Of a DNA stretch of 41,216 nt, positions 1-9,444 are shown in pieces; within the stretch, counting starts at the first letter, position 1, and the number at the start of each line of letters is the position of its first letter. Position numbers and translations under genes: made by a program. Source of the DNA: Candidatus Phocaeicola gallistercoris. GTDB lineage: Bacteria > Bacteroidota > Bacteroidia > Bacteroidales > Bacteroidaceae. The notes under the pieces were generated by a model that searched no databases, had not been told where the DNA came from, and saw only the letters and a list, made by a program, of their open reading frames with translations. The stretch lies in NCBI GenBank assembly GCA_019116145.1, contig DXCG01000030.1, positions 1-41,216 on the forward strand, given 5' to 3'.

Positions 1-818
1 CTATTACAGGAATACTTTTTGTTCTTGTTTTAGTAGGTTGCATCATTGGTAGCCCAATTTCATTTATTCTTCTATTTTCCATTATTACTGCTCTAACTAT
101 TTACGAGTTTGGAACAATTGTTAACAAGGCAGAAAATATTCACATCAATAAACGTATCACAGCTTTAGCCGGTGTGTTTCTGTTTTTATGTTTTGCTTAT
201 GTAGGCATTGTTCCGGGAAAATATGAAATCTTCATCCCTTACTTATTCCTCATCATGTACCTGATGATAAGCGAACTTTACAAAAAACAGACAAACCCGT
301 TAAACAACTGGGCATATAGCATGATGAGCCAACTTTATATTGCCCTGCCTTTCGCTTTACTCAATGTATTGGCTTTCCATAGCAGCAGTACAACCAGTAC
401 CTCTCAATACAACTACGTACTTCCACTTTCCATATTTATTTTTAATTGGGTAAACGATACAGGGGCATATTGCACGGGAACTCTTTTTGGGAAACATCGT
501 CTTTTCGAACGGATTTCTCCAAAAAAATCATGGGAAGGGTCTATCGGTGGTGCTGTTTGCTGCATCATTGCTGCTATCATACTGGCAAAATTCTTCCCAT
601 TTTTGAATACCAACGAATGGATCGGCTTTGGAATTGTTGTAGCTATATTCGGAACATGGGGCGACTTAACCGAATCTTTATTAAAACGCACTTTGCACAT
701 TAAAGATTCCGGTAATATCTTACCGGGACATGGAGGTATGCTTGACCGGTTCGACAGCACACTAATGGCTGTTCCTGCTGCTGTTGTCTATCTGTATATT
801 CTTTCGTTTGTAGCTTAA
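1..818 (+). CDS. cdsA: Phosphatidate cytidylyltransferase (CdsA), 5'-truncated by the window edge
   Basis: The open frame continues upstream of the listed Met to base 3 (ITGILFVLVLVGCIIGSP...). The C-terminus has the CDP-alcohol synthase signature (SPKKSWEGSIGG...GDLTESLLKRTLHIKDSGNILPGHGGMLDRFDS). Confidence 0.95.
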   Translation, partial: ITGILFVLVLVGCIIGSPISFILLFSIITALTIYEFGTIVNKAENIHINKRITALAGVFLFLCFAYVGIVPGKYEIFIPYLFLIMYLMISELYKKQTNPLNNWAYSMMSQLYIALPFALLNVLAFHSSSTTSTSQYNYVLPLSIFIFNWVNDTGAYCTGTLFGKHRLFERISPKKSWEGSIGGAVCCIIAAIILAKFFPFLNTNEWIGFGIVVAIFGTWGDLTESLLKRTLHIKDSGNILPGHGGMLDRFDSTLMAVPAAVVYLYILSFVA

Positions 819-837
819 TAGCGGATATAATATAGCC

Positions 838-880
838 AAAAAGGTTTACGAAAAAAAAATAAATTCGTAAACCTTTTTTT
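838..880. terminator. Bidirectional intrinsic terminator between convergent cdsA and lpxB
   Basis: Inverted repeat AAAAAGGTTTACGAA / TTCGTAAACCTTTTT with A- and T-tracts, located between convergent genes. Confidence 0.85.
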
Positions 881-915
881 ATCTCTTCACCTCATGTCTT
901 GCAAAAACAAGCCTG

Positions 916-2049
916 TCAGTTCTTTCTTAATAACTTTATCATTATCGATGCAGCCCGTTTCGATGCTCCCGGTTCACCTAAAATCTGAATTAAACGGTCA
1001 TAATCGTTCAACATCCGCTCACGCTGTTCTCCTCCCTCTACGATTTTACATAACTCCGAACGAACATTTGCAACAGTCATTCCATCGGCAACCAACTCCG
1101 TAACCACTTGTTTATCTGCTATCAGATTTACTAACGATATAAACTTCACACGCAATATACAACGACGCAAAAAAGAAACGATTTTCCCGCAAGCCGTATA
1201 ATAACAAACCACTTGAGGCACGCGAAATAAAGCTGTTTCAAGTGTAGCAGTACCCGAAGTCACCAATGCCGCATGTGCATGTTTCAACAAACAATATGTT
1301 TTTCCAAAAAGAATTTTCACATTGCCACTCGTATGTTTTTCATAAAAGGAAAGAGGGATATTAGGTGCACCAGCTATTACAAACTGATACAAAGGAAAAT
1401 TATCCATTACAGCAAGCATACGCTTCAGGTTATCTTTAATTTCCTGCTTCCTACTTCCCGGAAGGACTGCAATAATTGGCTTGTCATTTAGTTCATTTTC
1501 TCTTGTAAAAGTATTCCAATCGTCATGATAAGTTTGACAAAATGTGCTGACAGAATCCACACACGGATTGCCCACATAATGAACTACATACTGATGCTTA
1601 CGGAAGAAATCTATTTCAAAAGGAAGAATAGAAAACAACTCGCTGATATCGCGCTTAATATTTTTAATACGATATTCTTTCCATGCCCAAATTTTAGGAG
1701 ATATATAATAATAAATAGGTATGGCTGTATGCTTTTTTATATAACGGGCTATTTTCAAATTAAAACCGGGATAGTCCACCAAAATCAAAACATCGGGTTT
1801 CCACTGTTCCACATCTTTTTTGCAAACAGCCATATTATTCAAGATTGTTCGCAAATGCAACAATACAGGGATAAATCCCATATAAGCAAGGTCGCGATAG
1901 TGTTTTACACAAGTTCCTCCTACAGCAATCATCGAATCGCCCCCAAAGAAACGAAATTCGGCATACTTATCTTCTTCCTGTATTGCCCGCATCAAATTGG
2001 AAGCATGTAAGTCTCCCGACGCCTCTCCTACAATCAAGTAATATTTCAT
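916..2049 (-). CDS. lpxB: Lipid-A-disaccharide synthase
   Basis: MKYYLIVGEASGDLHASNLM...VDYPGFNLKIARYIKK...YYISPKIWAWKEYRIKNIKRD...LPGSRKQEI motifs. The true start is probably 2049, with an ATGA overlap with the surE stop; the ORF track start is 2064. Confidence 0.95.
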   Translation of the reverse strand: MKYYLIVGEASGDLHASNLMRAIQEEDKYAEFRFFGGDSMIAVGGTCVKHYRDLAYMGFIPVLLHLRTILNNMAVCKKDVEQWKPDVLILVDYPGFNLKIARYIKKHTAIPIYYYISPKIWAWKEYRIKNIKRDISELFSILPFEIDFFRKHQYVVHYVGNPCVDSVSTFCQTYHDDWNTFTRENELNDKPIIAVLPGSRKQEIKDNLKRMLAVMDNFPLYQFVIAGAPNIPLSFYEKHTSGNVKILFGKTYCLLKHAHAALVTSGTATLETALFRVPQVVCYYTACGKIVSFLRRCILRVKFISLVNLIADKQVVTELVADGMTVANVRSELCKIVEGGEQRERMLNDYDRLIQILGEPGASKRAASIMIKLLRKN

Positions 2050-2819
2050 ACATTCAAATCCCATTTTTTTAATTCTTCAAACAATGCATAAGCCGTAACA
2101 TCTATCTGTACAGGTGTTATGGCTACATAATCGTGCTGTAATGCCCAGCGATCTGTATCTTCGGCATCCTGCTCGATATCCATGAAATCACCAGTCATCC
2201 AATAATAATGTCCTCCATGCGGATGTTCTCGTTCCACAAATTCATTCACCCATAAAGCCTTCGTCTGACGGCAAATGCGCACTCCTTTCATTTTTGTTTT
2301 TGCCGGAAAATTCACATTCAAACAATTACCGACAGGCAATCCTTTCAACAATACTACACGTACAATTTTATCGATATACGGTAAAGAAAAAGAAAAATCG
2401 GCATCCAAACCATGATCGCATAAAGAAAAACCAACAGAAGGAATTCCTTTTAAGCAACCTTCTATTACAAGCCCCATTGTTCCGGAATAATGAACATTAA
2501 TCGATGAATTATCACCATGATTGATACCGCCTATCACTATATCCGGCTTACGTGGAACAATAGTATGTAATGCCAATTTAATGCAATCGACAGGAGTCCC
2601 TGAACATTTATATACTGATAACCCGTCTTCTTGTTTCACCAAATTAAAAGATAATGGATTTGCAGAAGTAATTGCACTCGAAGAGCCTGACCGTGGACCA
2701 TCAGGAGCCACAACAATGACATTACCTATACTTCGCAAAACTTTTACCAACTCATGAATACCTTTCGCATTTACACCATCGTCATTCGACACTAATAAAA
2801 GCGGTTTATCTTTTCTCAT
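2046..2819 (-). CDS. surE: 5'/3'-nucleotidase SurE
   Basis: LLVSNDDGVNAKGI...VVAPDGPRSGSSSAIT...GTPVDCIKLAL...GINHGDNSSINVHYSGTMGLVIEGCLKGIPSVGFSL. Confidence 0.95.
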   Translation of the reverse strand: MRKDKPLLLVSNDDGVNAKGIHELVKVLRSIGNVIVVAPDGPRSGSSSAITSANPLSFNLVKQEDGLSVYKCSGTPVDCIKLALHTIVPRKPDIVIGGINHGDNSSINVHYSGTMGLVIEGCLKGIPSVGFSLCDHGLDADFSFSLPYIDKIVRVVLLKGLPVGNCLNVNFPAKTKMKGVRICRQTKALWVNEFVEREHPHGGHYYWMTGDFMDIEQDAEDTDRWALQHDYVAITPVQIDVTAYALFEELKKWDLNV

Positions 2820-3035
2820 AATGTTTTGTTTTTAACTCTATATAATGTTGGGGTAAAGTTACAACAAATATCAGTTTCCTCAAATATTACAGAAACAGCA
2901 AACACAAATCGCAAACTTGACCGATGCAACATGTCCACACAAAAAAACAGTTGACATGACAAAACCATATTCGCAAACAGAAGGTTTATTAATGCTAATT
3001 CATGTTTTTTTCAAGGTTATTCCACAAAATTTACA

Positions 3036-3043
3036 TACCTTTG
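3036..3043 (+). promoter_or_regulatory. Candidate Bacteroidetes sigma-ABfr -7 element upstream of parA
   Basis: TACCTTTG matches TAnnTTTG. No clear -33 TTTG. Implies a leader of about 110 nt before parA. Confidence 0.45.
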
Positions 3044-3161
3044 CTACGCGAAGTTATTAACAGAAAGTACAAGTTTTCAACACTTTCGCAAAATATAACT
3101 ATTTCTTGAAATAGATTTTCATGAATTATTTGTTACTTCGCAGTCGGATAAACAAATTAAT

Positions 3162-3932
3162 ATGGGAAAAATAATTGCTTTAGCCAATCAGAAAGGAGGA
3201 GTAGGTAAAACTACTACAACGATAAACTTGGCTGCATCTTTAGCAACTCTCGAAAAAAAAGTTTTAGTTATTGATGCCGATCCACAAGCAAATGCTTCAT
3301 CCGGATTGGGAGTCAATATAAAAGACATCGATTGTTCTATTTACGAATGCCTCATTGATGGAACAGACATCCGAGAAGCAATCTATACAACCGACATTGA
3401 AGGATTGGACATAATACCCTCACATATCGACTTGGTGGGAGCAGAAATTGAAATGCTTAATTTAGACAATCGTGAAAAAATCATGAAGAAAGTTTTAGCT
3501 CCAATAAAAAATGAATATGACTTCATTCTTATTGACTGCTCGCCATCTTTGGGACTAATAACCATTAATGCACTAACTTGTGCCGACTCTGTTATTATCC
3601 CTGTACAATGTGAATATTTTGCTTTAGAAGGAATAAGCAAACTTCTAAATACAATAAAAATTATAAAAACAAAATTGAATCCTACTTTGGAAATAGAAGG
3701 GTTCCTATTAACCATGTTTGATTCACGCTTACGGCTGGCAAATCAAATATATGATGAAGTAAAACGCCATTTCCAAGAATTGGTTTTTAAAACTGTAATT
3801 CAGCGAAATGTCAAACTAAGTGAAGCTCCAAGCCATGGAATCCCGGCGATCTTATATGACGCCGACTCTACAGGAGCCAAAAATCATTTGGCTTTAGCAA
3901 ATGAAATTATTAACAAAAACAAAAAGCAATAA
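3162..3932 (+). CDS. parA: ParA/Soj family chromosome partitioning ATPase
   Basis: Deviant Walker A KGGVGKTTTTINLAASLA; VIDADPQANASSGLG; IDCSPSLGLITINALTCADSVIIPVQCEYFALEG. Confidence 0.96.
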   Translation: MGKIIALANQKGGVGKTTTTINLAASLATLEKKVLVIDADPQANASSGLGVNIKDIDCSIYECLIDGTDIREAIYTTDIEGLDIIPSHIDLVGAEIEMLNLDNREKIMKKVLAPIKNEYDFILIDCSPSLGLITINALTCADSVIIPVQCEYFALEGISKLLNTIKIIKTKLNPTLEIEGFLLTMFDSRLRLANQIYDEVKRHFQELVFKTVIQRNVKLSEAPSHGIPAILYDADSTGAKNHLALANEIINKNKKQ

Positions 3933-3943
3933 CTATTTCATTT

Positions 3944-4843
3944 ATGGCTGTACATAAAAAATATGCGTTAGGAAGAGGTCTTGATGCCCTAATTTCAACC
4001 GACACAGAAATAAAAACATCCGGGTCTTCTTCCATAAACGAAATTGAGTTAGATAAAATCTCAGTCAATCCGAATCAGCCGCGTCGTGATTTTGACCCAA
4101 TAGCACTACAAGAACTTGCAGACTCTATTGCTGAAATTGGGATCATTCAACCGATTACCCTACGTAAAGTAAATGATAATTCTTATCAAATCATTGCAGG
4201 AGAACGACGATACAGAGCGTCTGTCCTTGCAGGATTGAAAACAATCCCTGCATATATACGTACAGCCGATGATGAAAATGTCATGGAAATGGCATTAATT
4301 GAAAATATCCAACGCGAAGATCTAAACTCTTTAGAAATAGCACTTGCTTATCAACATCTCATCGAACAATACGGACTTACGCAAGAACGGTTAAGTGAAC
4401 GCATAGGGAAAAAACGTACAACAATAACCAATTATCTACGTTTACTTAAACTTCCTGCTACAATTCAAGTTGCACTGAAAAATAAAGAAATAGATATGGG
4501 GCATGCAAGAGCATTACTTGCTCTGGATGATCCCAAAATTCAAATACGTATATTCAATGACATTATCTCGCATGGATACTCTGTCCGCAAAGTGGAAGAA
4601 ATAGTAAAAGCATTTTCAAATGGGGAAAATGTAGAAATAAACGGGAAAAAAATTGCTCCCAAAGGAAATAAATTGTCTGAAGAATATACTTTATTACAAA
4701 ACCATCTATGTACTTTTTTTGGAACTAAAGTGCAACTTTCGTGTAGTCCAAAAGGAAAAGGGAAAATAAGCATTCCGTTCAATAACGAAGCCGATCTTGA
4801 ACGCATTATGGAAATATTGGATTCTTTAAAATCCGACAAATAA
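3944..4843 (+). CDS. parB: ParB/Spo0J chromosome partitioning protein
   Basis: LGRGLDALIS; ISVNPNQPRRDFD; IIAGERRYRASVLAGLKTIPAYIR; MALIENIQREDLNSLEIALAYQHLIEQYGLTQERLSERIGKKRTTITNYLRLLKLP. Confidence 0.96.
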   Translation: MAVHKKYALGRGLDALISTDTEIKTSGSSSINEIELDKISVNPNQPRRDFDPIALQELADSIAEIGIIQPITLRKVNDNSYQIIAGERRYRASVLAGLKTIPAYIRTADDENVMEMALIENIQREDLNSLEIALAYQHLIEQYGLTQERLSERIGKKRTTITNYLRLLKLPATIQVALKNKEIDMGHARALLALDDPKIQIRIFNDIISHGYSVRKVEEIVKAFSNGENVEINGKKIAPKGNKLSEEYTLLQNHLCTFFGTKVQLSCSPKGKGKISIPFNNEADLERIMEILDSLKSDK

Positions 4844-4852
4844 TAAAAGCCA

Positions 4853-5638
4853 TTGAAAAATAAAACTTTTACATATATCATATTAATGCTGCTGATCGGA
4901 ATAGCAGGAAGCTCTATGAACGGATATGCTCAACGTGCCAAAAAGCATCGCGAAGGCATCCTTAATATAGATTCAATTCGAGCACAAAATGCTGCCGACA
5001 GTATTGCCTTGCTTGATACACTACAGTTACAACGGCAAAGAAGCTATTTGTTGGAAACAGCAGTCGATACAGCCGCATTGATACAAGAAAGCGATTCCAT
5101 TCAACAACAAAACCTAAAGGTTAAAGAAAAGAAAAAATGGATTCCTATCCCCAACAACTCTATATGGTTTGCTTTAGCCATTCCCGGAGCGGGACAAATT
5201 TATAATCACAAATATTGGAAACTTCCTCTTGTTTATGGTGGTTTCGTAGGATGTGTTTATGCATTAAACTGGAATGGACAAATGTATAAGGACTATTCGC
5301 AGGCCTATCAAGACATTATGAGTGACAATCCCAACAATGACAGTTATTTGGATTTCCTCCCTCCCGGTTATACATACGAAGTTGTTCAAGGCGATCTAGC
5401 ATATTATCAAAATCTAATCCGGTCAAGAAAAGATCAATATCGACGACAAAGAGATTTAAGTATAATCGCATTTATTGCTGTTTACCTATTATCTGTTGTT
5501 GACGCGTATGTAGATGCTGAACTCTCTAATTTTGATATTTCAAACGACTTATCAATGACATTAGAGCCAACCATTCTTAATGATTCATTTCGCCACAGAC
5601 CACAAGGGATAGGATTACAATGTAACATTAAATTTTAA
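4853..5638 (+). CDS. DUF5683-like membrane/exported protein
   Basis: N-terminal signal peptide (MKNKTFTYIILMLLIGIAGSSMNGYAQ), PGAGQIYNHKYWKLPLVYGG motif typical of DUF5683. Start codon is apparently TTG. Confidence 0.75.
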   Translation: MKNKTFTYIILMLLIGIAGSSMNGYAQRAKKHREGILNIDSIRAQNAADSIALLDTLQLQRQRSYLLETAVDTAALIQESDSIQQQNLKVKEKKKWIPIPNNSIWFALAIPGAGQIYNHKYWKLPLVYGGFVGCVYALNWNGQMYKDYSQAYQDIMSDNPNNDSYLDFLPPGYTYEVVQGDLAYYQNLIRSRKDQYRRQRDLSIIAFIAVYLLSVVDAYVDAELSNFDISNDLSMTLEPTILNDSFRHRPQGIGLQCNIKF

Positions 5639-5641
5639 ATC

Positions 5642-6901
5642 ATGAAAAAACTAATTATTTGCCTATTTATTATATTAAACTTTATACCACAATACGCTCA
5701 AGAAAAGCAAGAGAATACAACAACTGCAACCGACTCTGTAACAAATGATATAGACCTTCCAGAAGGGATGCTTCTGGAAACAGACAGTTTATATTTAGAT
5801 TGGATTTCCAAAAACTATATTAATATAGGCGAGAATTGTACAACAACAGATACAAGCCCGCAATTAGAAGATTCTGTTTACATAGATCGGCTTCAACGTA
5901 TTCCAGCTATTATAGAAATGCCTTACAATGATATTGTGAGAAAATTTATAGACATGTATGCCAACAAGTTACGACAAAGAGTTGCATTCATGCTAAGCGC
6001 AAACAATCTGTATATGCCTATCATTGAAGAAGCACTCGATTTATACAACCTACCCTTAGAATTAAGATATTTACCAGTCATTGAATCTGCACTAAATCCC
6101 ATAGCAACTTCGCGACAGGGAGCCGTCGGACTATGGCAATTCATGCTAAATACCGGCAAGATATACGGGCTAAAAGTGACAAGCCTTGTCGATGAGCGAC
6201 GTGACCCTATCAAATCGACACGCGCTGCGGCACGATATTTAAAAGACCTATACGACATCTATCATGATTGGAATTTAGTTTTAGCAGCCTACAATTGCGG
6301 TCCGGGAACAATCAACAAAGCAATTCACAGGGCTGGAGGCGAAAAAGATTTTTGGACTATATACAACTATCTCCCCAAAGAAACCCGCAGTTATGTCCCA
6401 GCTTTTATTGCAGCCAATTACATCATGACATATTATTGTGAGCATAACATCAGTCCGTTGGAAATGAAAATGCCTGAAGGAACTGATACGATTCACATTT
6501 CACGTCCCTTAAACTTTCAACAAATTGCTGATGTTTGTAAGATTGACATTGACCAATTACGCGCTTTAAATCCTGAATTCAAAAAAGACATCATCCCGGG
6601 AAATGAAAAGCCTTATGCACTACGCCTTCCCAATCAAGTCATGAGCCGATTTATCGACTTAGAAGACAGCATTTATAACTACAAAAACGAGATATACCAA
6701 AACAGACGGGTTACCGTCAATGTACAAACTCCCCAAAACACATCATCAGCACAAGGAAAGCCTCTTTATCATAAAATCAGAAAAGGAGAAACGCTAGGAG
6801 GCATCGCTTTAAAATACGGAGTAAGTGTAGCTCAATTACGCAGGTTGAATGGTATTAAAGGAAGTAATATCCGTGCAGGAAAATCTCTTCGCATTCGATA
6901 A
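5642..6901 (+). CDS. MltD-like lytic transglycosylase (SLT domain plus C-terminal LysM)
   Basis: SLT signature LRYLPVIESALNPIATSRQGAVGLWQFMLNTGKIYGL...DERRDPIKSTRAAARYLKDLY...LVLAAYNCGPG. LysM-like C-terminus YHKIRKGETLGGIALKYGVSVAQLRRLNGIKGSNIRAGKSLRIR. Confidence 0.93.
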   Translation: MKKLIICLFIILNFIPQYAQEKQENTTTATDSVTNDIDLPEGMLLETDSLYLDWISKNYINIGENCTTTDTSPQLEDSVYIDRLQRIPAIIEMPYNDIVRKFIDMYANKLRQRVAFMLSANNLYMPIIEEALDLYNLPLELRYLPVIESALNPIATSRQGAVGLWQFMLNTGKIYGLKVTSLVDERRDPIKSTRAAARYLKDLYDIYHDWNLVLAAYNCGPGTINKAIHRAGGEKDFWTIYNYLPKETRSYVPAFIAANYIMTYYCEHNISPLEMKMPEGTDTIHISRPLNFQQIADVCKIDIDQLRALNPEFKKDIIPGNEKPYALRLPNQVMSRFIDLEDSIYNYKNEIYQNRRVTVNVQTPQNTSSAQGKPLYHKIRKGETLGGIALKYGVSVAQLRRLNGIKGSNIRAGKSLRIR

Positions 6902-7015
6902 AAAACGCCTGATAAAACCAGCCTTAACCTGCTCACCTTTTCTCTGCTTTAACAAGAATTTTTATAATAAACAACTCTTGTTTCAACTCTAATGCAAGTA
7001 AATTTGTCATTTTAC

Positions 7016-7045
7016 TTGTAAAAATCTTTATTTTCTTTATATTTG
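7016..7045 (+). promoter_or_regulatory. Candidate promoter of the rsh gene (-33 TTG, -7 TATATTTG)
   Basis: TATATTTG at 7038-7045 matches TAnnTTTG, with a TTG at 7016-7018 about 19 nt upstream. It overlaps the ORF-track start at 7043, which favours the 7073 start codon. Confidence 0.55.
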
Positions 7046-7072
7046 CATGACAGATTAAGTAGAGAGAAACAA

Positions 7073-9349
7073 ATGATAAATGAAAAACTTACCCCGGAAC
7101 AAGCAGATGAAAAGCAAATAAATGATGCCTTTCAAGAATTGTTGAATCAATACTTAGCTAGTCGACATCGCAAAAAAATTGAAATCATTACCAAAGCATT
7201 CAATTTTGCAAAACAAGCCCATAAAGGTGTCAGACGTCGGTCAGGCGAACCATACATCCTGCATCCTATTGCCGTAGCACGTATCGTATGTGTGGAAATA
7301 GGTTTAGGATCAACTTCCATCTGTGCTGCCTTACTACACGATGTAGTAGAAGATACAGACTACACTGTCGAAGATATCGAAAACTTATTTGGTCATAAAA
7401 TCGCACAGATTGTCGATGGATTAACTAAAATATCTGGAGGAATATTTGGTGATCATGCGTCTGCCCAAGCAGAAAATTTCAAAAAATTACTGCTTACCAT
7501 GAACGATGATATCCGAGTTATCTTAATAAAGATAGCCGACCGTCTGCATAACATGCGCACTTTAGGCTCCATGCTTCCAAGTAAACAGTATAAAATAGCC
7601 GGCGAAACACTATATATCTATGCACCACTGGCAAACCGATTGGGGCTAAATAAAATCAAAACTGAATTGGAAGACCTCAGTTTCAAATATGAACACCCGG
7701 AAACTTATCAAGAAATACAGCATAAACTCGAAAACACACAAGCTGAACGTAAAACCGTTTTCGAAGAATTTACAGCCCCCATCCGGGAACAATTAGACAA
7801 AATGGGTATTTCCTACCGAATTTTGGCACGCATCAAATCTCCCTATTCCATTTGGAATAAAATGCAAACCAAACACATAACGTTTGAAGAGATATACGAT
7901 ATTTTGGCTGTCCGCATTATTTTTACTCCACGCAATGAAGAAGAAGAACTAAACGACTGCTTCGACATTTATGTGGCTATCTCGAAAATTTACAAGCCTC
8001 ATCCCGACCGTTTACGCGACTGGGTAAGCCATCCTAAAGCCAATGGCTATCAAGCTCTTCATGTCACGCTTATGAGCAATAAAGGACAATGGATTGAGGT
8101 GCAAATACGTAGTGAGAGGATGAACGATGTGGCAGAACAAGGATTTGCTGCACACTGGAAATATAAAGAAGGATCCGGTGGAGAAGATGAAGGGGAACTC
8201 AACAAATGGCTGAAAACTATTAAAGAGATTTTAGATGACCCACAACCCGATGCCCTCGATTTCCTCGATACAATAAAAATGACCCTCAATGCTTCGGAAA
8301 TTTTTATCTTCACACCCAAAGGGGAAATCAAAACCATGCAACAAAACTGTACAGCTTTAGATTTCGCTTTTTCCATCCACACTTTTTTAGGAAGCCATTG
8401 CATTGGTGCGAAAGTCAATCATAAACTTGTTCCACTAAGCTATAAGCTACAAAGTGGCGACCAAGTAGAAATTCTTACTTCCAAATCGCAAAAGGTACAA
8501 CCTTCATGGATAAACTTTGCTACAACAGCAAAGGCTAAAACTAAAATACAAGCTATCCTAAAAAGAGAAAAACGCGAACAGCAACAAGCAGGAGAAGACC
8601 TATTAACCGACTTTCTACATAAAGAAAACATAGAAGCTAACGATGAAAACATAAAAAAGCTTTGCAACCTTCATCAAGTAAACAACTACGATGAATTAAC
8701 TCTCTGCTTAGGTCAAGGTATTTTCACATTAAGAGATGCCGACCGAAATGAATTAAAGGAGAAAAACAATTCCACCAATTGGAAAAAATATATCAGTTTT
8801 GCTTTCAATGTAAAACAAAAACAAGATAAGAAAGTTGAAAAAATAAAAACCACACCCCCACTCAACATCGATAAAAAGAAAACAATTAAACTAACCCCCG
8901 ATGCAATTCAAAAAAATTACATCTTAGCTGATTGCTGCAAGCCCATACCCGGAGACGATGCTTTAGGGTATATCGATGAAAATAATCAAATTGTCATCCA
9001 TAAACGCCAATGCCCGATTGCTGCCCAATTGAAAACCAGTTTTGGAGACCGTTTGCTTGCTGTAGAATGGGAAACTGGAAAAGCTTTAATTTTCCCTGCC
9101 AACATCTATCTGAAAGGTATTGACGGATTAGGAATACTCAATCAAGTTACCGAAATTATCTCACAGCAATTGAATGTCAATATTCACAAACTCCATATCG
9201 AATCGAAAGATGGAATCTTTGAAGGACGCATTCAACTTTTTGTTCACGATGTGGAGGATGTGGACACCATCTGCGAAAATTTGAAAAAAATAGCCAACAT
9301 CAAAAAAGTTATCCGTATTGAAAATTTTGATGACAATATCACAGATTAA
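7073..9349 (+). CDS. rsh: Bifunctional RelA/SpoT homologue ((p)ppGpp synthetase/hydrolase)
   Basis: HD hydrolase motifs (YILHPIAVARI, LLHDVVEDTDYT, RLHNMRTL), synthetase motif (DRLRDWVSHPKANGYQALHVT), TGS region (FTPKGEIKTMQQNCTALDFAFSIHT) and a C-terminal ACT-like domain. Start chosen at ATG 7073. Confidence 0.95.
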   Translation: MINEKLTPEQADEKQINDAFQELLNQYLASRHRKKIEIITKAFNFAKQAHKGVRRRSGEPYILHPIAVARIVCVEIGLGSTSICAALLHDVVEDTDYTVEDIENLFGHKIAQIVDGLTKISGGIFGDHASAQAENFKKLLLTMNDDIRVILIKIADRLHNMRTLGSMLPSKQYKIAGETLYIYAPLANRLGLNKIKTELEDLSFKYEHPETYQEIQHKLENTQAERKTVFEEFTAPIREQLDKMGISYRILARIKSPYSIWNKMQTKHITFEEIYDILAVRIIFTPRNEEEELNDCFDIYVAISKIYKPHPDRLRDWVSHPKANGYQALHVTLMSNKGQWIEVQIRSERMNDVAEQGFAAHWKYKEGSGGEDEGELNKWLKTIKEILDDPQPDALDFLDTIKMTLNASEIFIFTPKGEIKTMQQNCTALDFAFSIHTFLGSHCIGAKVNHKLVPLSYKLQSGDQVEILTSKSQKVQPSWINFATTAKAKTKIQAILKREKREQQQAGEDLLTDFLHKENIEANDENIKKLCNLHQVNNYDELTLCLGQGIFTLRDADRNELKEKNNSTNWKKYISFAFNVKQKQDKKVEKIKTTPPLNIDKKKTIKLTPDAIQKNYILADCCKPIPGDDALGYIDENNQIVIHKRQCPIAAQLKTSFGDRLLAVEWETGKALIFPANIYLKGIDGLGILNQVTEIISQQLNVNIHKLHIESKDGIFEGRIQLFVHDVEDVDTICENLKKIANIKKVIRIENFDDNITD

Positions 9350-9386
9350 AAAAATATCTCTACTTCAGCTTTTACGCTAAAAGCAA

Positions 9387-9426
9387 AAAACCAATCATCC
9401 TTTTTAATCAAGGAATGATTGGTTTT
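9387..9426. terminator. Bidirectional intrinsic terminator between rsh and the GH43 gene
   Basis: AAAACCAATCAT...ATGATTGGTTTT inverted repeat between convergent genes. Confidence 0.8.
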
Positions 9427-9444
9427 ATTACAAAATGACAATAT

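Noticed and set aside
413-760. Antisense ORF of 115 aa within cdsA
   Set aside because: Fully opposite a well-recognised conserved gene, no recognisable domain, low-complexity composition; same reasoning applies to most listed short antisense ORFs.
1525-2010. 161-aa ORF antisense to lpxB
   Set aside because: Shadow of the lpxB coding sequence. No RBS, promoter or recognisable family.
2820-4900. parS site (TGTTTCACGTGAAACA-like) near parAB
   Set aside because: No match or close variant noticed by eye in the intergenic region or the par genes. A computed search is needed.
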